64,000 nucleotides of DNA, from positions 62,001 to 126,000 of the forward strand of contig CAVQCO010000004.1 of the NCBI GenBank assembly GCA_963711065.1, written 5' to 3'. Within the stretch, counting starts at the first letter, position 1. Each line of letters opens with the position of its first letter. A model generated the notes under the pieces. The model ran no database searches. It was not told the origin of the DNA and worked only from the letters and a program-made list of their open reading frames with translations. The position numbers and the translations under genes were made by a program. Positions 33,443-42,849 of this stretch are shown in pieces. This DNA comes from Bog-473 sp963711065 (GTDB taxonomy: Bacteria > Actinomycetota > Acidimicrobiia > Acidimicrobiales > RAAP-2).

Positions 33443-33928
33443 TCAGACCAGGATCCGCTCCTCGGGCGCCCGCACGCCCACCACGGCCAGCGTGCGCCCC
33501 ATGCCGAGGAAGCAGCCGCAGCAGATCGTGAGGTCCGCCAGCTCCTCGTCGGCGTACGCGGCGTGGAGGCGGCCCCAGAACTCGTCGTCCATGGCCAGGT
33601 GGTCCAGTGCGAAGCGCTCGGCGAACTCGGCCGCCAGCTTCTCGCGCTCGCTCAACCCCGTCGCAGCGCGCCAGTCGGAGACCTCCGCGTAGAACGGCTC
33701 CCCCGCGCCGGCGTGCTCCCCGTCGCGCGCCCGGGTGTCGCGGCACACGGCGCAGTCGTTGATCAATGCGATCGTCCAGCGCGCCGCCTCGCGCTCACGC
33801 ACCGAGAGCTGCGAGTTGCCGTAGACGGCCTCGGACAGCTTCCCCATTCCCGCCGCCATCTTGGGGCGCAGCAGCGCCCAGTCGATGTGTTCGCCCATGC
33901 CGCTCTCTGGTGCCGTGATCCTCGTCAT
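33443..33928 (-). CDS. Carboxymuconolactone decarboxylase / AhpD-like protein
   Basis: A 161-residue helical protein with the family core YGNSQLSVREREAARW, INDCAVCRDTRARD (CxxC redox pair) and LTICCGCFLGMGR near the C-terminus. The CxxC motif points to an AhpD-like thiol role rather than lactone decarboxylation. Start ATG 33928. It is a single gene 18 bases after the convergent ino1 end. Confidence 0.85.
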   Translation of the reverse strand: MTRITAPESGMGEHIDWALLRPKMAAGMGKLSEAVYGNSQLSVREREAARWTIALINDCAVCRDTRARDGEHAGAGEPFYAEVSDWRAATGLSEREKLAAEFAERFALDHLAMDDEFWGRLHAAYADEELADLTICCGCFLGMGRTLAVVGVRAPEERILV

Positions 33929-33951
33929 GGGGCGAGGGTAGCGCCGCCCGC

Positions 33952-35341
33952 TCAGCCCTGCCCGGCCCACCACTCGCGCAGCCGGGCCGCGGCGGCCTCC
34001 TCGCCGAGAGGGCCCTCGTCCAGGCGTAGATCCATCAGGAAGGCCAGCGCCTGCCCCACGGCGCGGCCCGGGCCGATGCCCAGGAGTTCCATCACCTGGT
34101 TCCCGTCGAGATCGGGCCGCAGGGCGTCCAGCTCCTCCTGCTGGCGCAGCTCTGCGATGCGCGCCTCCAGCTCGTCCATGCGCCGAGCCAGCGCCCGTGC
34201 CTTGGACACGTTGCGCGTCGTGCAGTCGCAGCGGGTCAGCTCGTTGAGCAGGTCGAGGAGCGGGCCGGCGTCGCGCACGTAACGGCGGACGGCCTTGTCG
34301 GTCCAGCCCAGCCGGTAGGTGTGGAAACGTAGGTGCAGCTCGACGAGGCGCACCACGGTGTCCACCTCGGCCGCCGGGTAGCGCAGGGCCTCCATGCGCG
34401 TCCGCGTCATGCGGGCACCGACCACCTCGTGGTGGTGGAAGCTCACGCCGCCGTCGGTGATGGCGCGCGTGCGCGGCTTGCCGACGTCGTGGAACAGCGC
34501 GGCCAGGCGCAACAGCCGGTTCTTCGACGTCTTGTCCACCACGGCGAGGGTGTGCGCCAGCACGTCCTTGTGGCGGTGGATGGGGTCCTGCTCGAGCGCG
34601 AGGCCAGGGAGCTCGGGCAGGAAGTCCTCGGCCAGGCCCGTGCGCACGACGAACCACAGCGCCTGCGACGGCACGTCGATCATGAGCATCTTGTCCAGCT
34701 CGTCGCGGATCCGCTCCGCCGAGACGATCGACAGCGCGCCCGTGCATGCGCTCCACCGCGGCCGTCAGCGCGGGGTCGGGCTCGAGCGAGAAGCGGGCCG
34801 CGAAGCGCGCCGCCCGCAGCATGCGCAGCGGGTCGTCCCCGAACGAGACCTCCGGGTCGAGCGGTGTTCGCAGGCGCCCCGCCGCCAGGTCCCCCAGCCC
34901 GTCGAAGGGGTCGATCAGCTCCATGTCGGGCAGGCGCAGCGCCAGCGCGTTGACGGTGAAGTCCCGTCGCGACAGATCGACGTCGATGTTGTCCCCGAAG
35001 GTGACTTCGGGCTTGCGCGACTCGGGCACGTAGACCTCGGCCCGGTGGGTCGTGATCTCGTAAACCCGGGTGCCCTTGCGGGCGCCGACCGTGCCGAAGC
35101 GCGCCCCCTGCAGCCAGACGTCGTCCGCCCAGCCGCGCACCAGGCGCTCGATCTCGTCGGGCCGGGCGTCGGTGGTGAGGTCGACGTCGCTGCCCGGATC
35201 GGCCCCGGCGGGGAACAGGGCGTCACGCACGGAGCCGCCCACCAAGTAGAGCGTCCGCCCGGCGCCCGCGAAGCGTTTGGCCAGCTCCTCGGTGGCGCTG
35301 ACAAGGGGGCGGAACCGCTCCGGCACCGACGTGGACTGCAC
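33952..35341 (-). CDS. cca: CCA tRNA nucleotidyltransferase (frameshifted in assembly)
   Basis: About 462 residues once one extra base in the CCC run at 34739-34741 is removed: the first frame runs to LTAAVERMH and continues as GALSIVSAERIRDELDKMLM. The nucleotidyltransferase head has LVGGSVRDALF and SDVDLTTDARPDE with the two catalytic Asp; RRDFTVNALAL follows, and the C-terminal HD domain has LAALFHDVGKPRTRA. It adds or repairs tRNA 3'-CCA. GTG 35341 start. As an essential gene in the standard pcnA position next to the DUF6049/murJ pair, the break is almost surely a sequence error. Confidence 0.92.
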
Positions 35342-35375
35342 CCGCCCACGGTAGTGCGCCCTCTAGCCTCTCCCT

Positions 35376-37418
35376 GTGTCGACGCGCTGGGCTCGGATCG
35401 CCCTCTGCACGCTTGCCGTGGCCGCCGCAACCCTGCTCGGAACGGCGGTCGCGGGCGCGCACGGCCTCGCCGTGCAGGCCGGCGCCGGCGCGCCGCCACT
35501 GACCCTGACCTCACAGACGCCTTGGGTCTCCCCGACCCAGCCCTGGTTCAATCTGTCGCTGGCCGTCGGTGACCGAGGTGTGCCTGCCGGTGATCTCGAC
35601 GTCAGTCTGACCTTCTACAGCCGGATCTCATACACCTCTCAGTTCGACCAGGCGCTCGGCGGGGTACCCCAGAAAGGAGTCCTCCTGCGGGTGCCGGATG
35701 TCCCGGTCACCCAGACCGGGCAGGGGCGCCTCGCGGCTGCCTGCGTGACGGTGCTGCCCGACGCGTCGGCATCCGCTCCCGCCGGTGGCGGCGAGGCGTG
35801 CCCGGCGGCCAGCCACACCCTCGACCTCGGCTGCACGCCGGACACCGGTGAATGCGGCGACGTCTACCCGGTTTCGGTGGCGTTGCTGCGCCAGGGCGCC
35901 TCGGCGCCGGTGGCACGCTTCACCACCTTCCTCACGTATCAAGAGCCGCAAGGACCCGAGAGGAACTACCCATCGTTGCGGGTGGGTCTCATGGCACCGG
36001 TCGTCGGTGCCGGCGCCACGACGATGGCCACCGCGCTCACTGCTCATCACGAGGTGCCCGTGACGCTCGTCGTGAGCCCGCGTACCGTGGCCAACCTCGT
36101 CGCGGGGCATACGAAGGAGGGTGACCACGCCCTGACTCAGCTGGCCGACCTGAGCGGTGACGAGGTCACTGCTCAGCCGTACGTTCCCGTCAACGTGGCC
36201 GCGCTGAGCGAGGCGGGCATCGCCGGGGAGATTCAGGCTCAACTGGTTCGCGGCACGGAGCTGCTGCGCGAGGCAGGTCTGCGGCCGGTCAGCGGGGCGT
36301 GGGTCGACACCACGACGTCGTACTCGCAGGGCGACGCCGCGAACCTCGCAAGCGGGCTCCAGGTGGCCGGTGCCGACCACCTCGTGCTGACCGATGCCGA
36401 CCTCGCGTCGGCCAGCTCGACCAACCTGACGTTTGCCCAGCCCTTCACCCTCGACCTGGGTCATGGGAGCGGCCCGGCCACAGCTGCATCGGACAGCACC
36501 CTGAGCGCGCTGTTCACCACGACGCCGGCGAACCCCGTCCTCGGCGCCGAACAACTGCTCGCCGGCCTGTCCTTCGTCCACTTCGAAGACGCCTTCAAGT
36601 CGGATCCGCGGGGCGTCGTCGTGGCCCCTCCGGCGAACTGGCGGGCTTCCGGGGCTTTCATGGACGCGCTGCTGACCGGGTTGTCGCAGAACCCGGCCTT
36701 GATGCCGGTCACCCTGACCGACCTCTTCGGCCAGGTGCCCGCTGGTGGCAACGGGGAGCCGTCGACCCGCCGGCTCCAGGCCGGGCCGGCCGGGAACGGC
36801 ATCACGCACAGCGCGGCCGACCGGATCGCGCTGGCCCGCCAGCAGCTCTCGTCGTGGTGCTGCGGATCCAGCGCCGCGGTGACCAATGACCCGGCCGGGC
36901 TGACCACCCTTTCGGACGCGCTGCTGGCGACCGAGTTCCGGGGGCTCAGCCCCACGGGCCGCGCCACGGCGCTGACCGCCTACGGCAAGGCCTTCGACGA
37001 CGTGACGGGCAAGGTCACTCTCGCCACCGAGCGCACCGTGACGTTCACCGCCCAGCGCGCACCCATCCCCATCACCGTGCTGTCGTCGGCCCCGTACCCC
37101 GTGCGCGTCGTCGTCACGCTCAACAGCGACAAGTTCAGCTTCCCTGACGGCAACACGCGCGAGCTGACGCTCAATCGCCCGACGACGTCGGTCCGCGTCA
37201 CGGCGCAGGCCCGCACCTCCGGCGACCGCCTCCCCATCGACGTGACGCTGCACACGCCCGACGGCCAGCTGATCCTGGCCCGTACGGTGCTCACCGTGCA
37301 GTCGACCGCGATCTCCTTCGTCGGGGTGGCGCTCACCGTCCTGGCGGGCGCCGTCCTGCTGGCCTGGTGGGTGCGCACCTGGCGCCGCTCACGCCGCCTG
37401 CGCCCGCGGGCCCACTGA
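35376..37418 (+). CDS. DUF6049-type membrane-anchored exported protein
   Basis: A 680-residue protein with an N-terminal signal peptide (RIALCTLAVAAATLLGTAVA), a large extracytoplasmic part and one C-terminal membrane helix (VGVALTVLAGAVLLAWWV) followed by a basic tail. The position directly before murJ is that of Mycobacterium Rv3909. Cysteines (CVTVLP, EACPAAS, LGCTPDTGECG, SWCCGSS) suggest disulfides. The late domain (ITVLSSAPYPVRVVVTL) looks immunoglobulin-like. GTG 35376. Its stop is 2 bases before murJ. Probably a cell-envelope factor; exact role unknown. Confidence 0.82.
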   Translation: MSTRWARIALCTLAVAAATLLGTAVAGAHGLAVQAGAGAPPLTLTSQTPWVSPTQPWFNLSLAVGDRGVPAGDLDVSLTFYSRISYTSQFDQALGGVPQKGVLLRVPDVPVTQTGQGRLAAACVTVLPDASASAPAGGGEACPAASHTLDLGCTPDTGECGDVYPVSVALLRQGASAPVARFTTFLTYQEPQGPERNYPSLRVGLMAPVVGAGATTMATALTAHHEVPVTLVVSPRTVANLVAGHTKEGDHALTQLADLSGDEVTAQPYVPVNVAALSEAGIAGEIQAQLVRGTELLREAGLRPVSGAWVDTTTSYSQGDAANLASGLQVAGADHLVLTDADLASASSTNLTFAQPFTLDLGHGSGPATAASDSTLSALFTTTPANPVLGAEQLLAGLSFVHFEDAFKSDPRGVVVAPPANWRASGAFMDALLTGLSQNPALMPVTLTDLFGQVPAGGNGEPSTRRLQAGPAGNGITHSAADRIALARQQLSSWCCGSSAAVTNDPAGLTTLSDALLATEFRGLSPTGRATALTAYGKAFDDVTGKVTLATERTVTFTAQRAPIPITVLSSAPYPVRVVVTLNSDKFSFPDGNTRELTLNRPTTSVRVTAQARTSGDRLPIDVTLHTPDGQLILARTVLTVQSTAISFVGVALTVLAGAVLLAWWVRTWRRSRRLRPRAH

Positions 37419-37420
37419 CC

Positions 37421-39079
37421 GTGGCCACCCCCCGCCGGGCCCGGACGCTCCCGCTACGGACCTCGGCCGTCTACGTCGCCTTCGGGACCGGCGTCTCGCG
37501 CCTCACGGGCCTGCTGCGCTTCGTGGCCCTGGCCTGGGCCCTGGGCCAGACCTTCCTGGCCGACTCCTACAACCTGGCCAACACGACGCCCAACATGCTC
37601 TACGACGTCGTGCTGGGCGGCGTCCTCTCCGCCACCTTCATCCCCGTCTTCGTCGACCACCTCGCCAACCGGGACGAGCGCGACGCCTTCGAGTCCATCT
37701 CCGCCGTCGTCACCGTCTCCGTCGTGGTCCTGCTCGCCACCACGGTGGCGGCGCTCGTGGCCGCGCCCTACATCGTCCACGCCTTCACCGTGCTCGACAC
37801 GCACGCGGGCCGTGGGCAGGCGCAGCGCGTCGCGCTCGAGCGCCAGGTGGCCACCGAGCTCCTCCGCTGGTTCGTGATCCAGATCGCGGCCTACGGCCTC
37901 TTCGCGCTCGGCGCGGCGTTGCTCAACACGCGGCGCCGGTTCGTGGCCGTCGCCTGGGCGCCGATCGTCAACAACCTCGTCTGCATCGGGATCCTGGTGT
38001 GGTTCGGGCTGTGGGCGGGCCACGGCGCCTCGCTGGCCAGCGTGGAGGCGCACAAGTCCCAGCTCGTACTGCTCGGGCTCGGCACCTCGCTCGGCGTGGT
38101 GCTCCAGGGCGTGGCGCTGCTGCCGAGCCTGCGCCGGGCCGACCTCGGCCTGCTGCGCTGGCACTGGAACCTGCGCGACGACGCGCTCCGCGCGGTGGCC
38201 CGCCTGGGTGCGTGGACGTTCGGCTTCGTGGTGGCCAACCAGGTGGCGCTGTTCGTCGTCATCCTGCTCGCCGGGAGCGTCGCCGGGTCGGACCCGGTCT
38301 CCTCCTACACCTACGCCTACGCCTTCTTCCAGCTCCCCTACGGCATCATCGCGGTGACCGTCATGTCGGTCGTCACCCCCGACCTGGCCGAGAAGTGGTC
38401 GACGGGGCAGCGCGGCCCGTTCCTCCACCGCATGACGGGCGGCCTGCGCGCCGTCCTCGCCCTCATCATCCCGTCCGCCGTCGGGATGCTGCTCCTGGCG
38501 CGCCCGGCGGTCGCCCTGCTACTGGGGAACGGGCACAGCACCCCGGCGCAGACGGCCACCACCGGCGCCGCCCTGGCCATGTTCGCGCTCGGGCTGCCCG
38601 GGTTCTGCGCCTACCTGTACTTCGTCCGCGTGCTGCAGTCGATGCAGCGCACGAAGGTCGCCTTCTACCTCTATCTCGTCGAGAACGCGCTGAACGTCGT
38701 CCTCGCCGTCGCGCTCGTCGGCCCGCTCGGCGTGCGCGGCCTCGCCCTCTCGCTCTCCATCGCCTACACCGTCGCCGCGGTGCTGGCCCTCGCCGTCTTC
38801 CGCCAGTGGTTCGGGCGCCTGGCCGACCGCGAGACCTGGGCGCCGCTCGGGCGCGTGATCGCGGCGACGGTCCCGATGGCGGTGGTCGTCCTCGTCGTGT
38901 CCAACCTCTCCGGCTCGACCAGCGTCGCCGGGCTCCTGGCCCGGGTGACCGCTGCCGTGCTCGCCGGCGGCCTGACCTTCGGCGCGGTCGTCGTCTGGCT
39001 GGGCCGGCGCCACGACGCGCGCCGCGAGCCCCCGCCGGCGCGGCCGCTCGGCCCGCTCGGCGCGCCCGGACGGGTCTGA
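37421..39079 (+). CDS. murJ: Lipid II flippase MurJ (MviN family)
   Basis: A 552-residue integral membrane protein with about 14 hydrophobic segments. FGTGVSRLTGLLRFVALAWA, FLADSYNLANTTPNMLYDV, GGVLSATFIPVF and QLPYGIIAVTVMSVVTPDL are the conserved MVF blocks. GTG 37421 directly follows the DUF6049 stop. No kinase-like C-terminal domain is fused, unlike mycobacterial MviN. It moves the peptidoglycan precursor outward and works in the same wall pathway as the cwlM-like gene downstream. Confidence 0.94.
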   Translation: MATPRRARTLPLRTSAVYVAFGTGVSRLTGLLRFVALAWALGQTFLADSYNLANTTPNMLYDVVLGGVLSATFIPVFVDHLANRDERDAFESISAVVTVSVVVLLATTVAALVAAPYIVHAFTVLDTHAGRGQAQRVALERQVATELLRWFVIQIAAYGLFALGAALLNTRRRFVAVAWAPIVNNLVCIGILVWFGLWAGHGASLASVEAHKSQLVLLGLGTSLGVVLQGVALLPSLRRADLGLLRWHWNLRDDALRAVARLGAWTFGFVVANQVALFVVILLAGSVAGSDPVSSYTYAYAFFQLPYGIIAVTVMSVVTPDLAEKWSTGQRGPFLHRMTGGLRAVLALIIPSAVGMLLLARPAVALLLGNGHSTPAQTATTGAALAMFALGLPGFCAYLYFVRVLQSMQRTKVAFYLYLVENALNVVLAVALVGPLGVRGLALSLSIAYTVAAVLALAVFRQWFGRLADRETWAPLGRVIAATVPMAVVVLVVSNLSGSTSVAGLLARVTAAVLAGGLTFGAVVVWLGRRHDARREPPPARPLGPLGAPGRV

Positions 39080-39139
39080 AGCGCCTCCGCCGGGCCCGGA
39101 CAGCCGCTCCGACGGGACCGCCCGTGGCAGACTCGCTGC

Positions 39140-40010
39140 ATGCCCGGCGTCCACATCGTGACCGACAGTGCCTGCGACCTGTCCGACCAGCTCGTCAAGG
39201 AGCACGGCGTCATCGTGGTGCCGCTGACCATCCGCTTCGGCGACGAGGAGCTCGAGGACCGCCGCCAGCTGTCGCCGGCCGAGTTCTGGGAGCGCTGCCG
39301 CGGCAAGGGCGCGCTGCCCGAGACGGCCGCCCCCTCCCCCGGCGCCTTCCAGGCCGCCTTCCAGCAGGCCGCCGACGAGGGCGCCGACGCCGTGCTGTGC
39401 CTGACCATCTCGTCCAAGGTGTCGGGCACCTACAGCTCGGCCGTGACCGCGGCCGAAACCTTCAGCGCGCGTACCCGTCCGCGTCGTCGATACGTACTCG
39501 CTCACCATGGGCCAGGGCCTGCTCGTGATCGCCGCCGCCGAGGAGGCCGCCGCCGGCGCCGGCCTCGACGAGCTGGAGGCCGCCACCAAGGACCGCATCC
39601 CCCGCACCCGCATCTACGGCGTGCTCGGCGGGCTCGAGTTCCTCCAGCGCGGCGGGCGCATCGGGGGCGCCCGTGCCCTGCTCGGTTCGCTGTTGAACAT
39701 CAAACCGGTGATCCAGCTCAAGGACGGCGAGGTGGCCGAGGAGTCCAAGCAGCGGACCCGGGCCCGCGCGCTCGCCTACCTGACCTCCAAGGTCGCGGCG
39801 GACGCCCCGCTCGAGCGCATCGCCGTGGCCGACGGCGCCTGCGACGACTTCCCCGACGTCCTGGCCCGCCTCGGCGGCATCGCCACCGAGCACCCGTTGC
39901 TGCCGGTCGACCTCGGGCCCGTGGTCGGCACGCACGCCGGCCCCAACACGGTGGGGGTCTGCTACATCGTGCCTGCAAGCACGTCGAGGGCCGGCGGGAC
40001 CGCCGGGTAG
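39140..40010 (+). CDS. DegV family fatty-acid-binding protein (frameshifted in assembly)
   Basis: About 289 residues. The first frame has HIVTDSACDLSDQLVKEHG, VVPLTIRFGDEE and LTISSKVSGTYSSAV; the second starts VPVRVVDTYSLTMGQGL and includes LEFLQRGGRIGGARALLG, LLNIKPVIQLKDGEV and VVGTHAGPNTVGVCY. One extra base near 39468-39471 explains the break and restores a length divisible by three. DegV proteins (FakB type) hold a fatty acid for phosphorylation by FakA; no FakA is present here. ATG 39140. Confidence 0.9.
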
Positions 40011-40019
40011 TCTCACGCC

Positions 40020-40322
40020 GTGGCAGAGAACGACATCGGCGACGTCCTGACCGATCGTGCCCTCGACACGATCGACACCGTGGTCGCCTCGGTCAACGAC
40101 AAGGCGATCCGCCCGGCCATCGTGGCCGCCCGCGGCATCGTCTTCGGCGTCATCATCGCGGTCGTCGCCATCACCGTCGTCGTCCTCTTCTGCGTCGGCT
40201 TCATCCGACTGACGACCATCGCCGGCCACAGGATCTGGGCCTCCTACATCGTCCTCGGGCTCCTGTTCTGCGGCATCGGCGCCATCCTCTACTCGCGCCG
40301 TGGCGTGCCGCCCGATGCCTGA
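40020..40322 (+). CDS. Small membrane protein, two transmembrane helices
   Basis: A 100-residue protein. An N-terminal cytosolic helix (DVLTDRALDTIDTVVASV) is followed by two membrane segments (IVFGVIIAVVAITVVVLFCV and YIVLGLLFCGIGAILY). It is holin-like in shape but resembles small actinobacterial proteins found before trxB. GTG 40020. Its end overlaps the trxB start by 8 bases, so it is co-translated. Function unknown. Confidence 0.8.
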   Translation: MAENDIGDVLTDRALDTIDTVVASVNDKAIRPAIVAARGIVFGVIIAVVAITVVVLFCVGFIRLTTIAGHRIWASYIVLGLLFCGIGAILYSRRGVPPDA

Positions 40323-41284
40323 GTTCGAGCGCCGCAAGGTCGTCGTCGTCGGCAGCGGGCCCGCCGGGCTCACGGCCGCCCTCTACAGCGCCCGGGCCCA
40401 GCTGCACCCGCTCGTCATCGAGGGCGAGCCGTCCTCCACCAGCGACCAGCCGGGCGGCCAGCTCATGCTGACCACCGACGTGGAGAACTACCCCGGCTTC
40501 GTCGACGGCATCATGGGCCCCGAGCTCATGGCCGTCATGCGCGCCCAGGCGCTGCGCTTCGACGCCGAGCTGCGCACCGCCAAGGTCAGCCGCGTCGACC
40601 TCTCTCCGTGGCCCTTCCAGGTCTGGGTGGGCGACCCCGACGCCCCCGAGCCCACGGTGATGGCCGACGCCCTGATCGTCGCCACCGGCGCCCGCTCCCT
40701 CATGCTCGGCGTCCCCAACGAGGACCGCCTGCTCGGCTACGGCGTCTCGACGTGCGCCACCTGCGACGGCTTCTTCTTCCGGGACCACCACATCGCCGTC
40801 GTCGGCGGCGGCGACTCGGCCCTCGAGGAGGCGCTCTTCCTCACCCGCTTCGGCGTCCAAGGTCACCGTGATCCACCGCCGCGACGAGCTGCGCGCCTCC
40901 AAGATCATGCAGGAGCGCGCCTTCGCCAATCCCAAGATCGACTTCGCCTGGAACTCGGTCGTGACCGACGTCGTCGGCGACACCAAGGTCAGCGGGCTGC
41001 GCCTCCGGGACACCATGACCGGCGAGGACTCCGAGCTCGATGCGACCGGCCTCTTCGTCGCCATCGGCCACGAGCCCAACAGCGCCCTGGTCAAGGGCCA
41101 GCTCGAGCTGGAGGACAACGGCTACGTCCGCACGTTCGACGGCACGACGCGCACCAGCGTGGACGGGGTCTTCGCCTGCGGCGACGTCCAGGACCACTAC
41201 TACCGCCAGGCCGTGACCTCGGCCGGCTCGGGCTGCATGGCCGCCATCGACGCCGAGCGCTGGCTCGAGATGCGCGGGGAGTAG
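40315..41284 (+). CDS. trxB: Thioredoxin-disulfide reductase (frameshifted in assembly)
   Basis: About 322 residues. The FAD motif VVVVGSGPAGLTAALYSARA, the redox centre STCATCDGFFF and the NADPH motif VVGGGDSALEEALFLTRF are in the first frame; ASKVTVIHRRDELRASKIM, VAIGHEPNS and GVFACGDVQDHYYRQAVTSA in the second. One extra G at 40852-40853 explains the break. It transfers electrons from NADPH to the thioredoxin 51 bases downstream. Order trxB-trxA-cwlM-parB-parA is the actinobacterial norm. Confidence 0.94.
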
Positions 41285-41335
41285 CGGGAAGAGAACGCGG
41301 CGGTGCGGCGTTGCACCACCTGACAAGGAGATGCA

Positions 41336-41662
41336 ATGAGCGAGAAGATCGTGACCCTGACCGACGCTACGTTTGACGAGCATGTCAAGAGCTCCGACGT
41401 CCCCGTGCTGGTGGACTTCTGGGCGGAGTGGTGCGGCCCGTGCAAGATGATCTCCCCGGTCCTGGAGGAGATCGCCGAGGAGCAGGCCGGCAAGATCCAG
41501 ATCGTCAAGCTCAACATCGACGACAACCTGGACGTGACCCGGCGCTTCGACGTGATGAGCATCCCGACGCTGATCCTGTTCAAGGACGGCGAGCCGCAGA
41601 TGCGCCTGGTCGGGGCGAAGCCCAAGGGCGCGCTGCTCGAGGAGATCTCGGCCTTCCTGTAG
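41336..41662 (+). CDS. trxA: Thioredoxin
   Basis: A 108-residue thioredoxin: PVLVDFWAEWCGPCKMISPV with the WCGPC active site, KLNIDDNLDVTRRFDVMSIP with the cis-proline, and LILFKDGEPQMRLVGAKPK. AAGGAG precedes ATG 41336. Probable electron donor to the peroxiredoxin at 12355. Confidence 0.97.
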   Translation: MSEKIVTLTDATFDEHVKSSDVPVLVDFWAEWCGPCKMISPVLEEIAEEQAGKIQIVKLNIDDNLDVTRRFDVMSIPTLILFKDGEPQMRLVGAKPKGALLEEISAFL

Positions 41663-41664
41663 GC

Positions 41665-42640
41665 CTGCCGCTCTCCGTCGGCGACCGCGGCGTCGCCGTC
41701 TCCGACGTCCAGCACCGCCTCGCCGCCATCCTGCCCGGGCGCGCCCGTCGACGCCGACGGCATCTTCGGGCCGGCCACCCGGGCCGCCCTGGAGGCCTTC
41801 CAGCGGCTGCGGGGGCTGCGCGTCGACGGGATCTGCGGCCCCCAGACCTGGGACACCCTGGTGGAGGCCGGATTCCGGCTGGGCGACCGCTTCTTGTACC
41901 GCCGGACCCCCATGCTGCGGGGTGACGACGTGGCCGAGCTCCAGCAGCGCCTGTGCACCCTCGGCTTCGACACCGGGCGCGTCGACGGCATCTTCGGCGA
42001 CGCCACCGTCGCGCGCCTTGGGCGAGTTCCAGCGCAACGCCGGGCCTGCCCGTCGACGGCATCGTCGGCGGCGGCACCCTGCGCCGAGCTGCTCCGCCTC
42101 GAGAGCCGCCACCACGAGCCCGAGCTCGTCTCGGCCGTGCGCGCCCGCGCCGCCCTGCGCGACGCGCCCCACACCCTGCGGGGGCGCCACGTGGCCGTCG
42201 GCGAGAGCGGCGGGCTCGGGAGCGTGGCGGGCGCGCTGCGGCGGCGCCTCGTCTTCGGGGGCAGCCGGGTGACCGAGCTGCACCACCCCGACGACGCCGT
42301 TCAGGCCAAGGAGGCCAACGAACTGGCGGTCGACGTCTTCGTCGGCCTGCGGCTCAACCCCACCCGGGCCTCGTGCCGGACCGCCTTCTGGTCGGGCACC
42401 CACGACGAGTCCCCCGGCGGTCGGCGGCTGGCCGAGCTGGTCCAGGGGACCGTCCCGGCGGCCCTCGGCGTGGCCGACGCCGGCGTGCGCGGCATGTCGG
42501 TGCCCCTGCTGCGCGAGACCCAGATGCCTGCCGTCGTGATCGAGGTGGGCCCGGCCAGCGCGGTCGTCGAGCGGGCGCCCACGCTGGCCGCGGCGCTCTC
42601 GGCCGCCCTGGGACTGTGGGCCGACGCCTCCTGGGACTGA
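41665..42640 (+). CDS. cwlM: CwlM-like peptidoglycan-amidase homologue, probably non-catalytic (four frameshifts in assembly)
   Basis: Removing four extra bases, near 41737-41739, 42011-42017, 42045-42046 and 42084-42085, gives one frame of 324 codons. It holds two peptidoglycan-binding repeats (VSDVQHRLAAILPG, DADGIFGPATRAALEAFQRL; VAELQQRLCTLGFDTGRVDG, ALGEFQRNAGLPVDGIVGGG) and an Amidase_3-like domain. The usual zinc His motifs are not seen: the site normally like SIHANA reads VGLRLNPTR. There is no signal peptide. In Mycobacterium, CwlM is a cytoplasmic regulator of MurA rather than an enzyme, which fits. No ATG or GTG is found at the start; CTG 41665 is my best guess. Confidence 0.78.
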
Positions 42641-42788
42641 GGTTCCCCGGCCTCGGCAACCTCCGTTGCAGCCTCACCGATTACCCGTAATTCACGCCTC
42701 TGACCAGCCAAACGGACGTTCGAAAGGGCCTGCGTGGGCCGGGCGACGGTTACGCGACCAAAGCTTCCGGCAGATGAACCGGGTGACA

Positions 42789-42817
42789 ATCCACAACGTC
42801 ATGCACAGGTTGTGGAT
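42789..42817. promoter_or_regulatory. Perfect inverted repeat of DnaA-box-like sequences
   Basis: ATCCACAAC (42789-42797) and GTTGTGGAT (42809-42817) form a perfect 9-base dyad around 11 bases, in the 209-bp gap between the convergent cwlM and parB genes. Each arm contains ATCCACA, the 3' part of the DnaA box. As an RNA hairpin it could also terminate transcription from both sides. Confidence 0.5.
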
Positions 42818-42849
42818 GAAGCTGAACCGACCCTTGACAGTTGCGTGAA

